A stretch of 64,000 nt of DNA from an uncultured Alphaproteobacteria bacterium (lineage in GTDB: Bacteria > Pseudomonadota > Alphaproteobacteria > HIMB59 > GCA-002718135), in NCBI GenBank assembly GCA_902597795.1, contig CACJZA010000001.1, forward strand, positions 97,944 through 161,943, given 5' to 3'. Positions 18,267 to 26,861 of the stretch are shown here, in pieces. The notes under the pieces were generated by a model. The model did not search any database and was not told the origin of the DNA. It saw nothing but the letters and a program-made list of their open reading frames with translations. The number at the start of each line of letters is the position of its first letter. Positions within the stretch are counted from its first letter, which is position 1. A program made the position numbers and the translations under genes.

Positions 18267-19295
18267 ATGAAAAATAATATTAAAGTAGCCGTTCTAGGCT
18301 CAACTGGCTATGTTGGTATGGAGTTAGTAAAAATTCTATCAAATCATTCTTATGTAGATATAAATTTTTTAGGATCAGAAACTTTTCATGGGAGTTATCT
18401 AAATAATATTGATAATACAAAAGAATATAATCAACTTCCTCTTTTAAAACCGAATGATAGTTTTAATGCTGAAGATAGTGATTACGTGTTCTTAGCTTTA
18501 CCTCATGCAGTATCCAATAAATATGTAAAAAAATATTTTGATAAAATTAATATTATAGATTTATCAGCTGACTTTAGATTAGATAATTTTGATATATATA
18601 AAGAAAATTATGGCATTGAACATGAGTGTAAAGAGCATTTAAACAATTTTATCTACGGTCTCGCTGAAATAAATAGAGATTTAATAGAAAATTCTAAAAA
18701 TATAGCGGTACCTGGATGTTATCCAACTTCTGTTTTATTGCCATTAATACCTTTAATAAAAAATAAATTAATTGATACCAAGAATATAATTATTGACTCT
18801 AAATCAGGTTATAGTGGAGCAGGAAAAAAATTTGATTTTAACAAAATGAAATCAAAAAATGATTATAATTTTTACAATTATAATACAAATAATCACAGAC
18901 ATATTGCAGAAATTAAACAAGAACTTAATAAACATAGTTCAGAAAATGAAGTAAAGTTTTCATTTAATCCTCACATTCTTCCTAATTTTAGAGGTATGAT
19001 TTCTACAATATATTGCAATCTCAATAATAGTATTAAAAAAACTGATGTGATAAATTTATTCAAAGACTTACAAAAAATAAATCCTTTTATAAAATATATT
19101 GATAATGATGAAATCCTTGATTTTTTTTCTGTTCAAAATTCTAATTATTGTAAAATTAAAATTTTTAACCATCATAGTGAAGATAAAATTATCATTGTTA
19201 GCGCAATAGATAACCTAATCAAAGGTGCAGCCGGTCAAGCAGTACAATGCTTTAATATAGTAGAAAATATTGAAGAAACAGTATCTTTAGTATGA
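18267..19295 (+). CDS. argC: N-acetyl-gamma-glutamyl-phosphate reductase
   Basis: NADPH-dependent third step of arginine synthesis. The 342-residue protein has an N-terminal nucleotide-binding GSTGYVGMELV loop, FLALPHAVS, DLSADFRL, and the catalytic Cys151 in VPGCYPTSVLLPL, followed by SGYSGAGK. The rpsI-argC arrangement is seen in several alphaproteobacteria. Its end overlaps a small lipoprotein gene by 4 nt. Confidence 0.95.
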   Translation: MKNNIKVAVLGSTGYVGMELVKILSNHSYVDINFLGSETFHGSYLNNIDNTKEYNQLPLLKPNDSFNAEDSDYVFLALPHAVSNKYVKKYFDKINIIDLSADFRLDNFDIYKENYGIEHECKEHLNNFIYGLAEINRDLIENSKNIAVPGCYPTSVLLPLIPLIKNKLIDTKNIIIDSKSGYSGAGKKFDFNKMKSKNDYNFYNYNTNNHRHIAEIKQELNKHSSENEVKFSFNPHILPNFRGMISTIYCNLNNSIKKTDVINLFKDLQKINPFIKYIDNDEILDFFSVQNSNYCKIKIFNHHSEDKIIIVSAIDNLIKGAAGQAVQCFNIVENIEETVSLV

Positions 19296-19477
19296 TTAAA
19301 TATTTTACAGTTTCCCTTCTTTTTCTTTTTATTGTTTCGTGTGGATATCCTGATATTGATAATGTTCCTGATTTTAAAGACGCCAAATTAACTGATGAAG
19401 AATTATTAGATTATTGTAGTATTTCTAATACTGAGAAAAAAGATATAGATAAATGTATTAATGATTATAAAAGTTAA
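19292..19477 (+). CDS. Small predicted lipoprotein
   Basis: A 61-residue protein with a hydrophobic N-terminus ending in a lipobox (FIVSC, Cys17). It is followed by an acidic mature part of about 44 residues with two further cysteines (DYCS and DKCI). It starts inside argC (ATGA overlap) and sits 8 bp before hom, so it is probably co-transcribed. I do not recognise a family. The lipobox and coupling suggest it is a real gene. Confidence 0.65.
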   Translation: MIKYFTVSLLFLFIVSCGYPDIDNVPDFKDAKLTDEELLDYCSISNTEKKDIDKCINDYKS

Positions 19478-19485
19478 ATTTAGTT

Positions 19486-20784
19486 ATGAGTAAACTTAAT
19501 ATTGGTATAGCGGGATTGGGAAATGTTGGATCAGCACTAGTTGAAACAATTGAAGAAAATAAAAATTATTTCTTTGATAAAACAGATGTAGAATTGAACA
19601 TAATTGGAATATCTGCAAGAACAAAAAATAAAAAAAGAAATTTTAATATATCAAATTATACTTGGTATGATGACCCAAGAGAAATGTCTAAAGATGATAA
19701 TTGTAACGTAATTATTGAATTAATTGGTGAAGAAAAAGGAATTAGTTATGAAATTATTGAAACAGCATTAAAAAATAAAAAACATGTTGTAACAGGAAAT
19801 AAAGCATTAATAGCTAATCATGGTAAAGAATTATTTAAATTAGCTAACACACATTCATTAGCTTTATCATATGAAGCTGCTGTTGCAGGTGGTATACCAG
19901 TAATAAAAACAATAAAAAATTCTATTAGTTTAGATAGAATCAATAAAATTTCTGGGATTTTAAATGGAACCACAAATTACATTTTAACAAAAATGCAACA
20001 AGATAATTTGTCCTTTGATGCAGTTCTTAAAATTGCTAAAGATAAAGGATTTACTTCTGATCAAGAATCAAAATTAGATATTGGAGGATATGATGCGGCG
20101 CACAAGTTAACGATATTATCAACTCTATGTTTTAAATCAAATTTAAACTTTAATAATAATTATATTGAAGGAATCTCAAATATTAAAATTGAAGATATTA
20201 ATTTTGCTGAAAAACTAGGGTATAAGATAAAATTAATATCTGAAGCTTGCATAATTGAAGGAAAGATTTCAAACTTTACTTCACCAAAATTAGTTTCAAT
20301 AGATAATCCCTTAGCAAGTGTTGATAATGCTCTTAATGCAATTAATATTGAAACTATACATCTAGAAAATTTATTTTTAGAGGGTGAAGGAGCAGGGGGA
20401 AAACCAACTGCCAGCTCTGTCTTGTCTGATTTATATGATATATTTCAGAATGAAAAATTTGATAATTTAGGTTTTAAAGTTGATCAGTTAAAAAACTTTG
20501 AAAAATATTCAGCAGAAAATATAATTAATAGCTATTACCTAAGAATAATGACAGAAGACAAACCTGGCGTTCTCTCATCAATTACTAATTATTTTAGTGA
20601 TTTTGATATATCTGTTAAAAAAATACTTCAACTTCCCGAGAGTTCTGAAGCAGACAAACCTATACCTATTATAATAACTACTCATAATATTCAGAAAGAA
20701 AAATTAAGTAATGTAATTAGTAAAATTGAAGGTTTAGAATTTGTAAAAGAAAAAATTACTGTTCTTGCTATTCATGATAATTAA
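19486..20784 (+). CDS. hom: Homoserine dehydrogenase with C-terminal ACT domain
   Basis: Reduces aspartate semialdehyde to homoserine for threonine and methionine synthesis. The 432 residues comprise a Rossmann domain (IGIAGLGNVGSALVE), VVTGNKALIANHGKEL, the catalytic region SYEAAVAGGIPVIKTI with ISGILNGTTNYILTKM, GYDAAHKL, and an ACT domain at about 345-430 (YLRIMTEDKPGVLSSI). The ACT domain implies threonine feedback. recJ follows 5 bp later; the glpX gene often found between them in Alphaproteobacteria is absent. Confidence 0.95.
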   Translation: MSKLNIGIAGLGNVGSALVETIEENKNYFFDKTDVELNIIGISARTKNKKRNFNISNYTWYDDPREMSKDDNCNVIIELIGEEKGISYEIIETALKNKKHVVTGNKALIANHGKELFKLANTHSLALSYEAAVAGGIPVIKTIKNSISLDRINKISGILNGTTNYILTKMQQDNLSFDAVLKIAKDKGFTSDQESKLDIGGYDAAHKLTILSTLCFKSNLNFNNNYIEGISNIKIEDINFAEKLGYKIKLISEACIIEGKISNFTSPKLVSIDNPLASVDNALNAINIETIHLENLFLEGEGAGGKPTASSVLSDLYDIFQNEKFDNLGFKVDQLKNFEKYSAENIINSYYLRIMTEDKPGVLSSITNYFSDFDISVKKILQLPESSEADKPIPIIITTHNIQKEKLSNVISKIEGLEFVKEKITVLAIHDN

Positions 20785-20789
20785 TTAAT

Positions 20790-22535
20790 GTGAATATTGA
20801 AAAATCATTATCCGATAAATTTTGGGAAGAAAAGCAAATAGACTTTAAGCACATACAAGCTCTTTCACAAAAAAAATCAATATCTGAAATTTTTTCAAAA
20901 CTTCTAATTTCAAGAGGTGTCTTCGAAGATAATTATGATAACTATATAAATCCCAATTTTTTAAATAATCTTCCGGATCCTTTTGAGCTTAAAGATATGA
21001 AAAAAGGAATTGAAAGATGTATTGAGGCTTTAAAAAATAATGAAAAGATTGGAATAATCGCTGATTATGATGTTGATGGATCTACTTCTGCTTCAATTTT
21101 ATATAAATTTTTAAATAATTTTACCAATAATATTGTTTGTAAAATTCCGCATAGATTATCGGAGGGTTATGGTCCAAATGTTAGGCTTATGAATGAAATG
21201 CTTAATGAAAAAATTACACTATTGTTTACACTGGATTGTGGTACATCAGCATTTAACTCTATTGATTTGCCTAATTACAATGGTATCGAGGTTATTGTTA
21301 TAGATCATCATTTAAGTGAATTTAAACTGCCAAAAGTTCACTCGGTAATTAATCCAAATAGATTTGATGAAAACAATGATTATAAAGACTTTGCTGCAGT
21401 AGCAGTAACCTTTCTTTTTTTAATGGGTTTAAGAAAGCAAATTAGAGAATTAAAATTATTTCCAAATATAAAAGAACCAAATTTAATGTCATATTTGGAC
21501 TTAGTTGCTGTTGGAACAATTTGCGATATTGTTAATATTAGTAATTACAACAGATCAATTGTTAGTAAAGGTTTGGAGCTCATTAGAAGTCGAAAAAATA
21601 AATCAATAACTAAAATATTAGATAACTCTAATATCAATCATGAGCCTTTAGCTAAAGATATTGGTTTTGTATTAGGACCGCAAATTAATGCTGCGAGTAG
21701 AATTGATGACTCTTCTTTATCTTCCAGACTTCTGATATCAGATGATGATTCTGAAATAGAAACTATTTCTAGAAAACTATTTTTAATTAATGAAAAAAGA
21801 AAATTAATTGAACAAAATATATTCAACGAAGCAATTGAGCAAATAAAAGATCAAGAAAATAAAAAATTTATTATTGTTTATAAAGAGAATTGGCACCAAG
21901 GTGTTCTAGGTATAGTTGCCAGTAAAATAGTAGCTCTTTATAACAAGCCAACATTTGTATTTTCTTTTATTAATAATATTGGATCTGGCTCAGGCAGATC
22001 TATAGATCAAATTGATATTGGAAGCATTGTTCTTGAGCTTAAGGCTAATGATTTAATAGAAGATGGGGGTGGCCATAAAATGGCAGTAGGTTTAAAAATA
22101 AATAAAAAAAAATTAGATAAAATAGATTTATTCTTAGTTAAAAAATTTGATTCATATCACGATAATTTTTTCGAAAAAAAAATATTTTATGACAGTCAAA
22201 TTTCTGTGAATCAAATAAACAAAGATTTTTTAGATAATTTAGAATTATTAGAACCTTACGGCAAAGGTAATGAAGAGCCTCAATTTTTAATCAAAGATAT
22301 AGTAATTGATCAGGTAAAAAATTTAAAAAATAAACATATTTTAATTTTTTTTAAAAATGATTTAGGTGAAAATTTAAAAGGCATATCATTCAACACTATG
22401 AATACCCTAATTGGTGATTATCTTATGAAGTTTAATAAATTTAAATTTCATATTTTGTGTTCTATAAAAAAAGATAACTTTTCAAGTAGTCAGAAGCCTC
22501 AAATACTGATCCATGACGTGAAAGTAATCAATTAA
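20790..22535 (+). CDS. recJ: Single-stranded-DNA exonuclease RecJ
   Basis: 5'-to-3' ssDNA exonuclease used in recombination and mismatch repair. Of 581 residues, the DHH phosphoesterase motifs are visible: IIADYDVDGSTSASIL, LFTLDCG, VIVIDHHLSE, and in the DHHA1 part NWHQGVLGIVASKIV and EDGGGHKMAVGL. The start is GTG at 20790; an overlapping ATG leads directly to TGA. It ends the rplM-to-recJ run, 44 bp before tRNA-Glu. Confidence 0.94.
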   Translation: MNIEKSLSDKFWEEKQIDFKHIQALSQKKSISEIFSKLLISRGVFEDNYDNYINPNFLNNLPDPFELKDMKKGIERCIEALKNNEKIGIIADYDVDGSTSASILYKFLNNFTNNIVCKIPHRLSEGYGPNVRLMNEMLNEKITLLFTLDCGTSAFNSIDLPNYNGIEVIVIDHHLSEFKLPKVHSVINPNRFDENNDYKDFAAVAVTFLFLMGLRKQIRELKLFPNIKEPNLMSYLDLVAVGTICDIVNISNYNRSIVSKGLELIRSRKNKSITKILDNSNINHEPLAKDIGFVLGPQINAASRIDDSSLSSRLLISDDDSEIETISRKLFLINEKRKLIEQNIFNEAIEQIKDQENKKFIIVYKENWHQGVLGIVASKIVALYNKPTFVFSFINNIGSGSGRSIDQIDIGSIVLELKANDLIEDGGGHKMAVGLKINKKKLDKIDLFLVKKFDSYHDNFFEKKIFYDSQISVNQINKDFLDNLELLEPYGKGNEEPQFLIKDIVIDQVKNLKNKHILIFFKNDLGENLKGISFNTMNTLIGDYLMKFNKFKFHILCSIKKDNFSSSQKPQILIHDVKVIN

Positions 22536-22579
22536 ATAATTTGAAAAAAATCAAAATATCTACTATATACCAACCACGT

Positions 22580-22654
22580 GTCCCCTTCGTCTATCGGTTA
22601 GGACATCAGGTTTTCATCCTGAAAAGAGGAGTTCGACTCTCCTAGGGGATGCCA
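22580..22654 (+). tRNA. tRNA-Glu (anticodon TTC)
   Basis: Full cloverleaf: acceptor GTCCCCT pairs with AGGGGAT, the anticodon loop contains TTC, and the T arm has GAGGAGTTCGACTCTCC. The CCA end is encoded (GCCA at 22651-22654). It is transcribed convergently with the quinone oxidoreductase gene. Confidence 0.95.
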
Positions 22655-22659
22655 CTAAT

Positions 22660-23646
22660 TTAAGGGCATAGAATTATTGACCCTGCCGAATTCCTTGATT
22701 GAATTAACTCGTGAGCTTGACTAGCTTCAGATAATTTAAATTTTTTGAATATATTAGGCTTAATTTCTTTATTTTTAATTTTTGAAAATAATTTGTTACT
22801 GCACTTAATTAATTCTTCTGAATTACGGATATAATGCATTAATGTTGGTCTGGTATAATATAAACTTTTAGGATTAAATGTACTATGAAGATTGACATCA
22901 TTTACCATTCCAGATGATTGTCCGAAAGATACCATTAGTCCTCTAAATTTTAGACATTTTAAAGATATATCAAATGTATCTTTACCAACTCCATCATAAA
23001 CAACATTTACTCCTTCGTTATTTGTCAATTTTAAAACACTACTATGAACATCATTTTGTTTATAATTAACAGTGAATTCACATCCGTTTTGTTTTGCTAA
23101 AGATGCCTTTACATCTGTACTAACAGTACCAATCATTTTAGCTCCTATGGATTTGGCCCATTGACTAGCAATTAAGCCAACACCTCCTGCAGCTGCATGA
23201 AATAAAAAAACTTCATCTTTTTGTAATTTGTACAATCTTTCAAAAAGGTATTCTACCGTCATTCCCTGCAATAATATTGAAGCAGCTTCATCATTTGAAA
23301 TATATTCTGGTAATTTTACAACTCTTCGTGCATCAAAATCTCTAACTTCGCAATAAGCACCAATTGGAGGGCTAAAGGAGTAAGCTACTCTATCACCAAC
23401 TTTTAAGTTTGATACATTATCTCCAATTTCTATAATATTTCCTGCTGCTTCTACTCCTAAACAAAAAGGGATTTCTACAGGTAGCGGGTATAGGCCTGTT
23501 CTATGATACGTATCAATGTAGTTAATACCAATTGAAGTTTGGTTAATTCTAACCATATTTTCTTCAACATTTTTAGGTAAGTCATAGTTTTCATATTTTA
23601 AAACTTCTGGACCACCTAGTTTACTGACTACAACTCTATTTGGCAT
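22660..23646 (-). CDS. qor: NADPH:quinone oxidoreductase (zinc-free MDR family)
   Basis: Medium-chain dehydrogenase/reductase of the quinone-reductase type. The 328 residues show GVEAAGNIIEIGDNVSNLKVGDRVAY, the family signature LLQGMTVEYLFERLY, and the NADPH-binding HAAAGGVGLIASQWAKSIGAKMIGTV. Structural-zinc cysteines of alcohol dehydrogenases are absent, which favours Qor. It overlaps the acetoacetate-CoA ligase gene by 11 bp. The physiological acceptor is unknown. Confidence 0.88.
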   Translation of the reverse strand: MPNRVVVSKLGGPEVLKYENYDLPKNVEENMVRINQTSIGINYIDTYHRTGLYPLPVEIPFCLGVEAAGNIIEIGDNVSNLKVGDRVAYSFSPPIGAYCEVRDFDARRVVKLPEYISNDEAASILLQGMTVEYLFERLYKLQKDEVFLFHAAAGGVGLIASQWAKSIGAKMIGTVSTDVKASLAKQNGCEFTVNYKQNDVHSSVLKLTNNEGVNVVYDGVGKDTFDISLKCLKFRGLMVSFGQSSGMVNDVNLHSTFNPKSLYYTRPTLMHYIRNSEELIKCSNKLFSKIKNKEIKPNIFKKFKLSEASQAHELIQSRNSAGSIILCP

Positions 23647-25585
23647 AATTATTCTTTAAGTTTTTATATACTAATTCGAATTCTTTTAAACATTCTGGAT
23701 TAGCCAATGATTCTTCATTTTCAATACTTTCACCATTAATTAATTTTTTAATTAAAATTTCAACTATTTTACCACTTCTAGTTCTTGGTATTTCACTTAT
23801 AGCATATATTTGTGAGGGAATATGCTTATAAGAAAGATTAATTTTTATTTCATCTATTATTTTAGATCTTATATTTTCATTAAATTTAAAATTTTTATTC
23901 AAGACAACAAATAATATAATTTGTGTATCATTTTTTAATTTATATTCCACTGCAACAGCTTCCTGAACTTCTGTAATATTTTCAATTACTCTATAAATTT
24001 CTGCAGTACCTATTCTTACCCCTCCAGAATTTAGAGTTGCATCTGATCGGCCATAAATTACATAACCGCCATTTATAGTTTTTTCAATATAATCTCCATG
24101 ATACCAAATATTTTCATATTTACTAAAATAAGAATTAAAATATTTTTTATTATCATGATCATTCCAAAAATATAAAGGCATTGATGGAAAAGAAGATTTA
24201 CATACTAGTTCTCCCTTTTGATTTTCAATTGAATTTCCTTTTTCATCAAATACATCAACATCCATTCCAAGAGCTTTACACTGAATTTCACCACTATAGA
24301 CATCCATTAATGGATTACCGGTAACAAAACACGAAACTAAATCAGTACCACCACTTATAGATTCAAGATGAATATTTGATTTGATGTTTTCATAAACGTA
24401 TTCAAATGATTCATTAACTAAAGGAGATCCTGTTGAAGCTAGTGTATTTAAACTATTTAAATTAAAACTTTCTTTAATTTTAATTTTATTATTTTTTAAA
24501 GTATCTAAATATTTTGCACCAGTGCCAAAAAAATTAATGCCTTCTTCTTCTGCTATTTCAAAAAGATGTTTATTATCGGGAATAAAAGGGGATCCATCAT
24601 ATAAAATTATTGTTGCTTTTGACGCCAAAGCAGAAACTAACCAATTCCACATCATCCACCCACAAGTAGTAAAATAAAAAACTCTATCTTTTTCATTAAT
24701 ATCACAATGTAGCACATGTTCTTTTTTGTGTTGAATTAGCGCTCCTCCAGAACTGTGAACAATACATTTTGGTACTCCAGTAGTTCCACTCGAATAAAGA
24801 ATATAGAGTGGGTGATTAAAATTAAACTTTTCAAATTTACTATAAGCAATTTCTTGTTGTAAAATCTTACACAAATTATCGTATTCAAAATCTAATTGAT
24901 AATCTTTTTCATTAAATGCATATGGTATTAAAATAATTTTTTCTATACTTGGGATATTATATACAACATCTTTTATAATTTTTGTTGTATCAACTTTTTT
25001 ATTGTTGTAAAAATAATAATCTGAAAATAATAATACTTTTGGTTCAATTTGTTTAAATCTATCTATAATTGCTTTTTTACCAAAATCTGATGAACATGAT
25101 GACCAAATAGCACCTAATTGTGCTGTAGATAAAAATGAAATTACAGTTTCAGGTATATTAGGAAGTATAGCAGCTATCCTATCATTTTTTTCAATGTTAT
25201 TATTTTTTAAATAATTTGCAAATTTCAAAACTGCACTTTTAAGCTCTCTCCAAGAGTAATTTCTTTTAATTTTTTTTTCAGAGTGAAATATTATTGCATC
25301 ATCATCATCATCTCTTGTTAAACAATTTTCAGCATAATTTATCTTACATTCATCAAAAAATTTATTATTAGTAAATTCAGGTGCTGATTTAAAAATTTTA
25401 CCTTTTTTTTCACCAACAAAATTTGTGAAATCCCATACATTAGTCCAAAATTCATTTTTATGTTTTATGCTCCAATTATGCAAGTCATCATAATTTTTTA
25501 TATTTAAACTTTTATCTAGTTGATTAATAAACTTATGGAGGTTTGTTTTTTTATTATTTGGAGACCACAACTTTATGTTGTGCAT
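23636..25585 (-). CDS. acsA2: Acetoacetate-CoA ligase
   Basis: ATP-dependent activation of acetoacetate to acetoacetyl-CoA, part of ketone-body or polyhydroxybutyrate-type carbon use. The 649-residue protein has the acyl-adenylate motif YSSGTTGVPKCIVHSSGG (about residue 265), HCDINEKDRVFYFTTCGWMMWNW, the ISGGTD motif, WYHGDYIEKTINGGYVIYGRSD, and the C-terminal lysine motif PRTRSGKIVEI. The long N-terminal cap WDFTNFVGEKKG is typical of acetoacetyl-CoA synthetases rather than acetyl-CoA synthetases. The gene lies downstream of irr in the same direction with a 6-bp gap. The symbol is a convention only. Confidence 0.88.
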   Translation of the reverse strand: MHNIKLWSPNNKKTNLHKFINQLDKSLNIKNYDDLHNWSIKHKNEFWTNVWDFTNFVGEKKGKIFKSAPEFTNNKFFDECKINYAENCLTRDDDDDAIIFHSEKKIKRNYSWRELKSAVLKFANYLKNNNIEKNDRIAAILPNIPETVISFLSTAQLGAIWSSCSSDFGKKAIIDRFKQIEPKVLLFSDYYFYNNKKVDTTKIIKDVVYNIPSIEKIILIPYAFNEKDYQLDFEYDNLCKILQQEIAYSKFEKFNFNHPLYILYSSGTTGVPKCIVHSSGGALIQHKKEHVLHCDINEKDRVFYFTTCGWMMWNWLVSALASKATIILYDGSPFIPDNKHLFEIAEEEGINFFGTGAKYLDTLKNNKIKIKESFNLNSLNTLASTGSPLVNESFEYVYENIKSNIHLESISGGTDLVSCFVTGNPLMDVYSGEIQCKALGMDVDVFDEKGNSIENQKGELVCKSSFPSMPLYFWNDHDNKKYFNSYFSKYENIWYHGDYIEKTINGGYVIYGRSDATLNSGGVRIGTAEIYRVIENITEVQEAVAVEYKLKNDTQIILFVVLNKNFKFNENIRSKIIDEIKINLSYKHIPSQIYAISEIPRTRSGKIVEILIKKLINGESIENEESLANPECLKEFELVYKNLKNNYAK

Positions 25586-25591
25586 AACAAT

Positions 25592-26047
25592 TTAATTCTT
25601 TTTTTGGTCTTCTTTAAGAGATCTAACTCTGACAATAACATCAATATTATGTAATGAGAGACAAGCAGGAATAGAAGGTATATCAAGATTAATATTTTTT
25701 GTAGGTATATCATGAATTTTACCTTCATCTTCAATATACAAATGATAATGAGATTTATTATTATTACAATAGAGTGATTTGTTTTGATCAACAACTATTT
25801 CTCTAATTAATCCTAATGAGGTAAATTGTTTTAAGGTGTTATAAATTGTAGCCATAGAAATTTTTCTATCTTCTTTTTTTACTTCATCAAAAAGATTTTC
25901 AGCAGAAATATGCCTGTCACCTTTTTCAAAAATTAATTTAGCTAAAATTCTTCTTTGTTTTGTTGGTCTTATACCACTTTCCTCTATTTTTTTCAGTGCG
26001 CGGCTGTAAGGACTTAGAGGATCAATTACTTTGTTTTCTATTCTCAT
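25592..26047 (-). CDS. irr: Iron response regulator Irr (Fur family)
   Basis: Fur-superfamily repressor; in Alphaproteobacteria Irr senses heme status and represses iron-using genes under iron limitation. The 151 residues show SGIRPTKQRRILAKLIFEKGDRHISAENLFDEV, then SMATIYNTLKQFTSLGLIREIVVD (recognition helix region). SHYHLYIEDEGKIHDIP matches the His-rich segment and I-E-D-E pattern characteristic of Irr rather than Fur. The Bradyrhizobium-type N-terminal heme motif (GCPWHD) is absent, as in many Irr proteins. It is divergent from the hydrolase-nhaD pair with 16 bp between starts. Confidence 0.88.
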   Translation of the reverse strand: MRIENKVIDPLSPYSRALKKIEESGIRPTKQRRILAKLIFEKGDRHISAENLFDEVKKEDRKISMATIYNTLKQFTSLGLIREIVVDQNKSLYCNNNKSHYHLYIEDEGKIHDIPTKNINLDIPSIPACLSLHNIDVIVRVRSLKEDQKKN

Positions 26048-26063
26048 AATATTATAATAAGTA

Positions 26064-26861
26064 ATGAATTACATTTTTTCTGCAATTTTTCTATATTTTT
26101 TTTTAGGTTTTCTCTTGTATATCTTTCAAAGACGCATTGTTTTTAATAAATCAGGACATCCAGGCGCACCAAAGGATTATAACTTGGCTAATACAGAAGA
26201 AGTTTATATTAAAACTGAGGATAACTTAAAGCTGTTATCATGGTATCATAAAGGAAATAATTCACTCCCTTTAATAGTCTATTTTCATGGTAATTCTTTT
26301 CATATCGGAGATAGAGCTTACAGAATCCAGAGGTATATCGAAAAAAATTGGAGTGTACTTTTAGTTTCATGGAGAGGTTTTGGAGGTAACAAAGGAAATC
26401 CAACAGAAAAAAATTTATATAAAGATGCAGAAGCAGTATTAAAATGGATAAAAAATAATACTGAATTTAAATTCAAAGAATTAGTGATTTATGGAGAATC
26501 ACTTGGATCTGGTGCTGCAGTAGAAATGGGCACAAAGTACGAATTTTTATCTATTGTTTTAGAAGCGCCATTTACATCTATCAATGATATTGCAAAAAAA
26601 AGATATAAAATATTTCCAACAAAATATTTAGTTAAAGATAAATTCGATAACTTCAGTAAAATCGATAAAATAACCTCGCCATTACTTATCATTAGTGGAA
26701 AAAAGGATGAAATTGTACCACATGAACACAGTATTAAGCTTTATGATAAAGCAAAAGTAATAAAAAAGAGTGTTTTTATTGACGAAGCAATACACAATAA
26801 TCTATATGATTTCGGGATTGAAAAAGACGTAATTGGCTTTAACTTAAAATTATGGAAATAG
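26064..26861 (+). CDS. Membrane-anchored alpha/beta hydrolase
   Basis: Serine hydrolase of the alpha/beta fold, resembling Bem46/ABHD13-type proteins. The 265 residues begin with one hydrophobic anchor (about 3-20). IVYFHGNSFHIGDR contributes the oxyanion site, GESLGSG carries nucleophile Ser146, and the expected acid and base lie in SGKKDEIVP and EAIHNNLYD. The substrate is unknown. It overlaps nhaD by 10 bp, so the two are co-expressed. Confidence 0.85.
   Translation: MNYIFSAIFLYFFLGFLLYIFQRRIVFNKSGHPGAPKDYNLANTEEVYIKTEDNLKLLSWYHKGNNSLPLIVYFHGNSFHIGDRAYRIQRYIEKNWSVLLVSWRGFGGNKGNPTEKNLYKDAEAVLKWIKNNTEFKFKELVIYGESLGSGAAVEMGTKYEFLSIVLEAPFTSINDIAKKRYKIFPTKYLVKDKFDNFSKIDKITSPLLIISGKKDEIVPHEHSIKLYDKAKVIKKSVFIDEAIHNNLYDFGIEKDVIGFNLKLWK

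Noticed and set aside
25573-25794. 73-aa reverse ORF overlapping irr
   Set aside because: It is an alternative frame of the irr C-terminal region; a hydrophobic, Ile/Leu-rich shadow.
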